Both the position numbers and the translations under genes were made by a program. A stretch of 64,000 nt of DNA from Lingula anatina (taxonomy: Eukaryota > Brachiopoda > Lingulata > Lingulida > Lingulidae): assembly GCF_001039355.2 (NCBI RefSeq), contig NW_019774870.1:61767-125766 (forward strand), written 5' to 3'. Shown in pieces: positions 57,708 through 64,000 of this stretch. The notes beneath the pieces are model-generated. The model was not told the DNA's origin and searched no databases. It saw only the letters and a program-made list of their open reading frames with translations. Numbering within the stretch: position 1 is the stretch's first letter; the number at the start of each line of letters is the position of its first letter.

Positions 57708-57932
57708 TTTCATAAAAAACAAAACAATTAGTAAATAGAATATTATAGCATTTGTTTATGTAACAGCTCTGTTAAGATAACTATTTTCTATTATTATTCA
57801 AAAGCAGTTATGTATTAAACAAAGATAAAGAGCAAATATGTTTTACATGTAACTGGGTGGTCCTGACCCCTCCCCCTTCGGTTTCTGAAAAATATATCAC
57901 ACCAATATTCCCCTCTTGAAAAAAATTTCGAC
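57708..57932. other. 225-bp segment present in haplotype B only
   Basis: Haplotype A reads gacattttagctgaatc where B has about 225 extra bases between gacattt and tagctgaatc. I see no inverted ends or clear target duplication, so it could equally be a deletion in A. Confidence 0.75.
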
Positions 57933-58140
57933 TAGCTGAATCATAGTTCTTAAACATACCAAAGGGCACCGTCTGCCCTCAAAAACATCAAAATTTTTTC
58001 GGGGCCCTTGAACAGGCAATGAACCCCACGCCTAGGGGGCGATGATTGGCTTCGCGTTCGAGGTCTGTCGTTCCGGACCCCCCTTCTAATAATCCTGGAT
58101 CCACCCCTGAAACCCATCAATTTAGGAAATTTATCTTTAA

Positions 58141-58327
58141 AGGGATAATAACTCTTCGTATGAGATCTATATTTCACAATAAAAACATTGTGAACAACTC
58201 ATAGAAATACAATATATTCTGTTGTACCACAAAAACGGCAATTTTAGCTATTATTCTGATATCTGAGCTTGTCTTTAGACCACGTGACCTCCACTGATGG
58301 CTATACTCTGTTATAATCTCTCAAGAG

Positions 58328-58358
<31 letters not shown>

Positions 58359-58485
58359 GAAAAAAATTAGAAAAAATCAAGGGCTAACTTTGAATGTAAA
58401 AATGGATTCATTAACCATTGCGAAGTATGGGAAAATTGTTGTTTACGCCAGGAAAATTCATTTTTTGGCCAAAACGAAGAGTTAA
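58141..58485. mobile_element. TTAA-type MITE, inverted second copy
   Basis: This is the reverse complement of the element at 55899-56284 at roughly 80-85% identity by eye. Together they form a 2.6-kb structure with long inverted arms around 1.8 kb of unrelated sequence. A pure A tract (about 58334-58358) interrupts it. Its far end is degraded (gttaacat instead of the full terminus). Confidence 0.6.
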
Positions 58486-58489
58486 CATA

Positions 58490-60190
58490 TAATAAGAATA
58501 TTAATATGTATCGTCTAAAATGTTTGTTTTCATAGTTTTTTGTCTATTGAGGGTAAGGGGGTAGAAGAAGGGGAATGATCAGACCTTCAATTACCCATTT
58601 TTCACAATCCCCCGTTATTTGCCATAGATTGACATAATTAAACAGGCTTCATATTTAAGTAGCAAAATCACCTATTCTGCGCACATTGCACCATTGAAAT
58701 CGAAAAGTAATTACGGTACATGTCCAATACTTAATTTCTCAGATCATTGGCCTTACCTCCATTTTCAGAGGGGGCACCACCTGTAACTTTCTGCCGTCTG
58801 TCCATGGTCTGGCCACCATATCCCACGATGTCCCCGCTTTGTTTTCTTGCTGCATAGGCCTATCTCTAGCAGGTATTGAACAGGTAGTCTAAATATCGCT
58901 TACATTATTAAATTCCATGCTGTAAAAAAGAAAACGTACTCCACGCCAATCAGAAAAATATGCTTCGTATAAGCTGTGTAATTTCATGTTAAAGTTATTT
59001 CATCATTTTGGCTATCTACTTTTTTTTACTTCTCACCCCAACCCCTGAACCCGTTGAGGCACATTGTTTAACTCTATCTTCAGCTAAAAGTATACTTTTT
59101 CATTTTAGTTATTAGAGACTCAGTCTGATAATGTCCTCTTCATTAAATGGTTGTATGCTTTTTGCATGGACCTAAATAGAGTTAGGTCCAAGCTTTTTGT
59201 TAATCTTATTTTAAATAAAAGACCATTTGGGTAATTGTAGTAGATGTAGATATTCAAAACGTGACGTTTTTTTCTATCAGTTGACTTTTTACCATATGTA
59301 ACCTCCGTGTACGTAGGTCATGTGGCCCTGAGCAAACAATCTTCTTCTGGGGTTCGCCACCCCCTTACCATCTACAGACTGTTAATTTGGGTAATTAAAC
59401 AATATAAAAGATCACAGGAGCTGAGGGAGGTAACTCCCTACCTCCCCCGCCCCCCAAACACACACAAAAGTTTTTTTAAACCATGCCAGTTCTGAACAGT
59501 GAAAAGGGGGACTATGGAGCCCTGCATGCCATATTCTTTCAAGCAAATATAAGAAGCAGTTAAAATATTTAAGCAAATGTAAAAAGTGACTAAAACATTA
59601 AATCACACCAGGGAATTATATCGGATATAATTCCCTGATCACACCAAGTATATTATCCTTTCGTTATCCTTTCTCCTTCGAAAATTAATGCTACCAAAAA
59701 ACTGAACAACTCCACATAAATATTTATAGCTAAAATGTATTATCACTTTATCTTTATTATCATCATCTGTGAAACAAGAAATGAAATGAAAGTTTCTTCA
59801 AAGTGCATTGTGGATCAGTGTATATTGTAAATAAGCGTTCCAGTGTAAGCGGACAAGGTCGTCCAATGATGGCCTGGGGCAGGTTTATAAACTTCAGGTT
59901 GACATCATGTCACCAAGATGCACGTACACTGTCAATAATAATTGGGGGAGAGGCATGCGTGGTTTCCCTCCAAAAACTATTATAGCCGTACATTGATTCT
60001 GCCCTCCGAGGTAAATGCGCATTTTTTTCTGTTTAAACAAAAAAGTTTAGGTATGAAACCGCTGAATGCATTTCAAACGTAGGTGTATATACAATGCAAT
60101 AATGAAATTTGGGTCTCATTCTCATACGACACCCCCGCGTTCAAACTGACAGGATGCTGACGACAGCAGCGCCCCTAGCCGACAATCCTT
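58490..60190. other. Intergenic; no gene recognised
   Basis: No exon could be supported on either strand. It contains the perfect palindrome at 59609-59637. Confidence 0.5.
59602..59646. repeat. Perfect palindrome flanked by 9-bp direct repeats
   Basis: CAGGGAATTATATC (59609-59622) and its exact complement (59624-59637) are separated by one base. The unit is bordered by ATCACACCA on both sides (59602-59610 and 59638-59646). The arrangement looks like a minimal fold-back insertion with a 9-bp target duplication. Confidence 0.8.
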
Positions 60191-60191
60191 A

Positions 60192-60405
60192 GGGCGCATT
60201 CCCATAGATTTTAGATCGATCTATCCCCGTGGGGAGTCTCACTAGAAAACTGTCAGATAATCCGGCTTAAATTAAATTACCCCTTACTACAAACTGTAAA
60301 GGGGTAATAAAATTTCGTGCCCGCTCGGCTAGGAGCTATTTAGCGTGAAACCCCAGGGAGTTAGGTCGATCTAGTTGGATCGAACTAACCTCTGGGAATG
60401 GGGTC
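60192..60405. mobile_element. Short Harbinger-like MITE (TTA target duplication)
   Basis: A 214-bp element flanked by TTA (60189-60191 and 60406-60408). Its ends share GCATTCCCAT.. and ..GGGAATGGGGTC with the outer element at 25496-26274, plus internal AGATCGATCTA and AATTACCCC motifs. It lies just upstream of the candidate exon at 60445. Confidence 0.65.
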
Positions 60406-60444
60406 TTAGATTGGAAGTCTAAGAGCGGGCAATTGTGAAGCGGG

Positions 60445-60489
60445 ATGGACATGTTGCGTTTCACTCCAGAGGACTACAAAGGACGCGAA
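60445..60489 (+). CDS. Candidate first exon (15 codons) for the mini-exon array
   Basis: An ATG opens MDMLRFTPEDYKGRE, ending in phase 0 at a donor-like GAA|GTGAGA. Phase 0 is exactly what the 62-nt exons from 62484 need to read their acidic frame (DKEDDE...). Without splicing the frame continues 22 codons to a TGA at 60556-60558. A second candidate is 60642-60766 (MRTLRSGKCTCTNN...), ending in a stronger donor GG|GTAAGT but in phase 2. Neither is recognised as a known protein. This is a hypothesis from phase matching only. Confidence 0.22.
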
Positions 60490-60904
60490 GTGAGAGCATT
60501 TTCTTCAGGCAACGGCCTTCAAATCCCATGTGATCCTACGCCAATGCATCGCACCTGAGGATAGTTTATTTACTAGCACAAAACATCGAATGTTGTGTCT
60601 TTTCCCCATGGTGTGGTTCTGTGAATTCGACCCTTCAATCCATGCGAACTCTTCGCTCTGGGAAATGTACATGTACAAATAACACTCAGCTCTTAGCCCG
60701 GACCTCGAATAACCGCCGCAGAAAAATTAATTGCAAATGGACTGAAATCCAAGCTACTGAAGATGGGTAAGTGCCACCGTGTCATACTCTCTTTTCATTT
60801 CTGTCATATTCCTCTTACGCCTATGTTTCTAGGTCGTTCTTGAAAGTTGAATGTCCTTTGAGGCTAGAACCAAAACCTTCATATGCCCTATTTAGGTCAC
60901 GCTT

Positions 60905-60956
60905 GTTTGGTTGTCGTGTTTCTCTTCTTTGTTTGGTTGTCGTGTTTCTCTTCTAA
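60905..60956. repeat. Two-copy 26-bp tandem repeat
   Basis: GTTTGGTTGTCGTGTTTCTC followed by the same six or so bases occurs twice in immediate succession with almost no change. Confidence 0.85.
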
Positions 60957-61097
60957 GGCTGGTGTGCATTTTCTCTCAAGTGTGATTGAGTGTTTTTCCC
61001 TGTTGTGTATTGTTTTTATGTACAGACACATGTGTCTGTACATATAGCCTTCACCTGCGTCTGTCATCTCTGTTGTCACTGCCGTTGCCGTGCACTT

Positions 61098-61470
61098 TCA
61101 CCGATAACACGATAAGTGGAAAACCTTTGTACCTTTTGGCTTGAAACATACAGAACTGATGAATATATTCATAATACACAGGTTAAATTCGAAAATCAGC
61201 ATGATCGGGTCATTTTTATAAAAGTTATGCTGTTTTTTCACTTTTTTCCAGCATATATGCAACACCGATAACACGATATGTGGAAAACCATTTTTACATT
61301 TGGATTGAAACTTACAGAACTGATGAATATTCCTAGTACACAGGTCAAGTTAGAAAATTGGCATGATCAAACATTTATATAAAAGCTATTCTGTTTTTTT
61401 TTTAAATTTTTTCAGCATATATGCACCACCGATAACACAATTCAAGGAAAATCAATTGGCCAATTGTCTA
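61098..61470. repeat. Imperfect tandem repeat, period about 164 bp, 2.3 copies
   Basis: CACCGATAACAC recurs at about 61101, 61265 and 61430. It is followed each time by diverged but alignable sequence (ggaaaacc, acagaactgatgaatat, aaattggcatgatc, cagcatatatgc). The copies differ by about 15-20% by eye, so this is older than the array at 62.5 kb. No coding function is seen. Confidence 0.8.
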
Positions 61471-62483
61471 GAAATTCACAGGAGTGATCAGTCTTACTGA
61501 AATACAGATTTAGTTCGAAAATAAGCTTGATTGGTTAAGTTTTGTTGAAGTTATGCCTTGTTTTTGTATATAAGTGTTTTTTCCTCAGATTTAATACTAA
61601 GGCATGTTAACAGTCTCATTTTATAAATAATTAGATATGTAAAGGTGTTCTTCTGACATTTTCTGCATCTTAACAATATTTTTAGTTGATTAAATAAAAT
61701 GATGGTAAACCTGTTATTGTGTATTGTGTAATAAAGTTTCAAAATGGAAATAAAATCATATCTTTTCAGTTTGTCAGATTAAATCATTCACTATGTTCGG
61801 AATCTCAGAATGGAGGAAATAGGACATATGAAATTATTCTATTGATATTGTCAACAATTTTCTTAGTTGATCGTTTAAAAATGACAATAAATTGCTCATT
61901 TTGTTTTATGTAAAAAAAAAGGTGTTGAAAATTGAAAGAAAATCATTTCAGTACAGTTATCATTTCAGTACAGTTAAATTTTGGTATTTTGAAGGTGTGA
62001 CTCTGAACTTCCATGACCTTGAAGACCTTTCCATGTCACATTTGTTGAATATTCATTATACTTTTATTTTATTATTAAAACTTGATGGTCATTATGCTGT
62101 TAAGCATTATATAATATTGCATCAAAACTGAACACATCCCTATTTTGGGCACTGCCTCCACAGTGACCATCAAAGGAAAACCATGTCACTTTCACTTCTC
62201 CAACTTCTCCAACTCAAAAAAAGAAAAGTAGCATAGGACTTAATAGCTTCAGTTGTAAAACCTGTCTTACTCGTTAATCGTTCTGGAAATTATATAGTTT
62301 TTTTTTTGGAGGGGGGGGGGGGTTGTAAATTGAAAAAAAAATCTAATCTCCTGATCGACTCCATACAGAAATTGACTAGTTTTCGGATGAAGAATTCAAG
62401 TTGAGTAATTTTTTTTTGTGTGTGTGTGTGGTAGGATGGGTAAATTGAAATAATCTAATCTTGTTTTTCATTTCTTTTTACAG
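61471..62483. other. Non-coding stretch before the exon array
   Basis: AT-rich with G-run and GT-run simple repeats at about 62308-62322 and 62417-62430. The last 180 bp resemble a degraded copy of the array's intron (gggatgggtaaattga, ctaatcttg, tttttcatttc). Confidence 0.5.
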
Positions 62484-63980
62484 GACAAAGAAGATGAAGA
62501 GCTACCCCACCTGGACATGCACTTCACTCTTGGATCCCAGCTAAGGTTAGTAAATTTGATTTTTTGGGGGGTGGTGGGATGGGTAAATGGAAAAAATCTT
62601 ATCTTGTTTCTCATTTCTTTTTACAGGACAAAGAAGATGATGAGCAACCCAACCTAGACATGGACTTCACTCTTGGATCCCAGCTAAGGTTAGTAAATTT
62701 GATTTTTTTGGGTATTGGTGGGATGGGTAAATGGAAAAAAAATTTATCTTGTTTTTCATTTCTTTTTACAAGACAAAGAAGATGAAGAGCTACCCCACCT
62801 GGACATGGACTTCACTCTTGGATCCAAGTTAAGGTGAGTAAATTTTATTTTTTGGGAGGGGTGGTGGGATGGGTAAATTGAAAAAAAAAAATCTAATCTT
62901 GTTTTTCATTTCTTTTTACAGGACAAAGAAGATGATGAGTGACCCAACCCAGACATGGACTTCACTCTTTGATCCCAGCTCAGGTTAGTAAATTTTATTT
63001 TTTAAGGGGTGGTGGGATGGGTAAATAGAAAAATTCTAATCTTGTTTTTCATTTCTTTTTACAGGACAAAGAAGATGATGAGCGACCCCCCCGGACATGG
63101 ACTTCACTCTTGGATCCCAGCTAAGGTAAGTAAATTTCATTTTTTGGGGGTGGTGGGATGAGATAATTGAAAAAATCTAATCTTGTCTGTCATTTCTTTT
63201 TACAGGACAAAGAAGATGATGAGCGACCCCGACCGGACATGGATTTCACTCTTGGATCCAAGCATAGGTTAGTAAATTTTATTTTTTGGGGGTGGTGGGT
63301 TGGGTAAATTGAAAAAATCTTATCTTGTTTTTCATTTCTTTTTACAGTAAAAAGAAGATGATGAGTGACCCCACCAGGACATGGACTTCACTCTTGGATC
63401 CCAGCTCAGGTTAGTAAATTTTATTTTTTAGGGGTGGTGGGATGGGTAAATAGAAAAATTCTAATCTTGTTTTTCATTTCTTTTTACAGGACAAAAAAGA
63501 TGATGAGCAACCCCTTCCGGACATGGACTTCACTCTTGGATCCCAGCTCAGGTTAGTAAATTTTATTTTTTAAGGGTGGTGGGATGGGTAAATAGAAAAA
63601 TTCTAATCTTCTTTTTCATTTCTTTTAACAGGACAAAGAAGATGATGAGTGACCCCACCCGGACATGGACTTCTCTCTTGGATCCCACCTCAGGTTAGTT
63701 AATTTTATTTTTTAGGGGTGGTGGGATGGGTAAATTGAAAAAAAATCTAATCTTTCTTTTTCATTTCTTTTTACAGGACAAAGAAGATGATGAGCGACCC
63801 CACCCTGACATGGACTTCACTCTTGGATCCCAGCTAAGGTTAGTAAATTTCATTTTTTGGGGGTGGTGGGATGAGATAATTGAAAAAATCTAATCTTGTT
63901 TTTCATTTCATTTTACAGGACAAAGAAGATGATGAGCAACCCCTCCCGGACATGGACTTCACTCTTGGATCCCAGCTCAG
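62484..63980 (+). repeat. Tandem array of at least 11 copies of a 62-nt exon-like unit
   Basis: Period is about 140-150 bp and the array runs off the window. Exon-like blocks: 62484-62545, 62627-62688, 62772-62833, 62922-62983, 63065-63125, 63206-63267, 63348-63409, 63490-63551, 63632-63693, 63777-63838, 63919-63980. Each follows tttttacag and ends at AG|GTTAGT (GTGAGT in copy 3, GTAAGT in copy 5). Read in phase 0 the units encode DKEDDE(R/Q)P..DMDFTLGSQLR. Copies 1, 2, 6, 8, 10 and 11 are open; copies 4, 7 and 9 have TGA, copy 3 has a shifted acceptor, copy 5 a 1-nt deletion. The second frame (TKKMMS..RTWTSLLDPSS) is open in about half; the third always stops. Length 62 is not a multiple of three. 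It could be a mutually exclusive exon array or an exon-derived minisatellite. Confidence 0.75.
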
Positions 63981-64000
63981 GTTAGTAAATTTTATTTTTT

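Overview
The window is nuclear DNA from a non-vertebrate animal. It is AT-rich, its genes have many short exons with GT..AG introns of about 0.1-2 kb, and the proteins it encodes are conserved animal ones (KANK, TFIIF alpha, FBXO4, RPL37, DDA1, CSN2). High heterozygosity, abundant MITE-like elements and CSN2 matching the human length (443 aa) would fit a marine invertebrate such as a mollusc or other lophotrochozoan, but the sequence does not fix the phylum.

Layout. 1-1980 holds no recognised exon. 1981-3585 is a redundant second copy of the start of the KANK exon, joined by a single N to the real KANK gene (3717-13708, + strand), which has a very large first visible exon, an ankyrin domain over several exons and two candidate terminal exons. 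14.7-23.3 kb is gene-poor; its one coding candidate is a two-exon 48-aa gene at 18514-19140. Then come three head-to-head pairs: an ISY1-like gene (-, 23355-26536) with GTF2F1 (+, 26838-31427); FBXO4 (-, 32702-35794) with RPL37 (+, 36085-38119); and DDA1 (-, 40581-42697) with COPS2 (+, 42760-47287). The DDA1 and COPS2 start codons are only 62 bp apart. The 3' ends of GTF2F1/FBXO4 and RPL37/DDA1 converge.

From 44.8 kb to 58.3 kb the assembly carries both alleles end to end. Haplotype A (44845-52221) and haplotype B (52223-about 58340) each contain COPS2 exons 6-12 and the same downstream repeats, so the second 'COPS2' is a haplotig rather than a paralogue. Comparing the alleles shows a transposon with 110-bp perfect inverted repeats (48324-49778), present in A and absent in B, with a 5-bp target duplication, and a 225-bp indel.

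58.5-62.4 kb holds a Harbinger-like MITE, a perfect palindrome, tandem repeats and candidate 5' exons. The window ends inside a tandem array of at least 11 copies of a 62-nt exon-like block, each with its own acceptor, donor and G-rich downstream tract. This array is the most unusual structure here: an expanded exon array, possibly spliced mutually exclusively, or an exon-derived minisatellite.

Functionally, three genes belong to cullin-RING ubiquitin ligase control (FBXO4 in SCF, DDA1 in CRL4, CSN2 in the COP9 signalosome). GTF2F1 serves RNA polymerase II initiation, RPL37 the ribosome, KANK the adhesion/cytoskeleton boundary.
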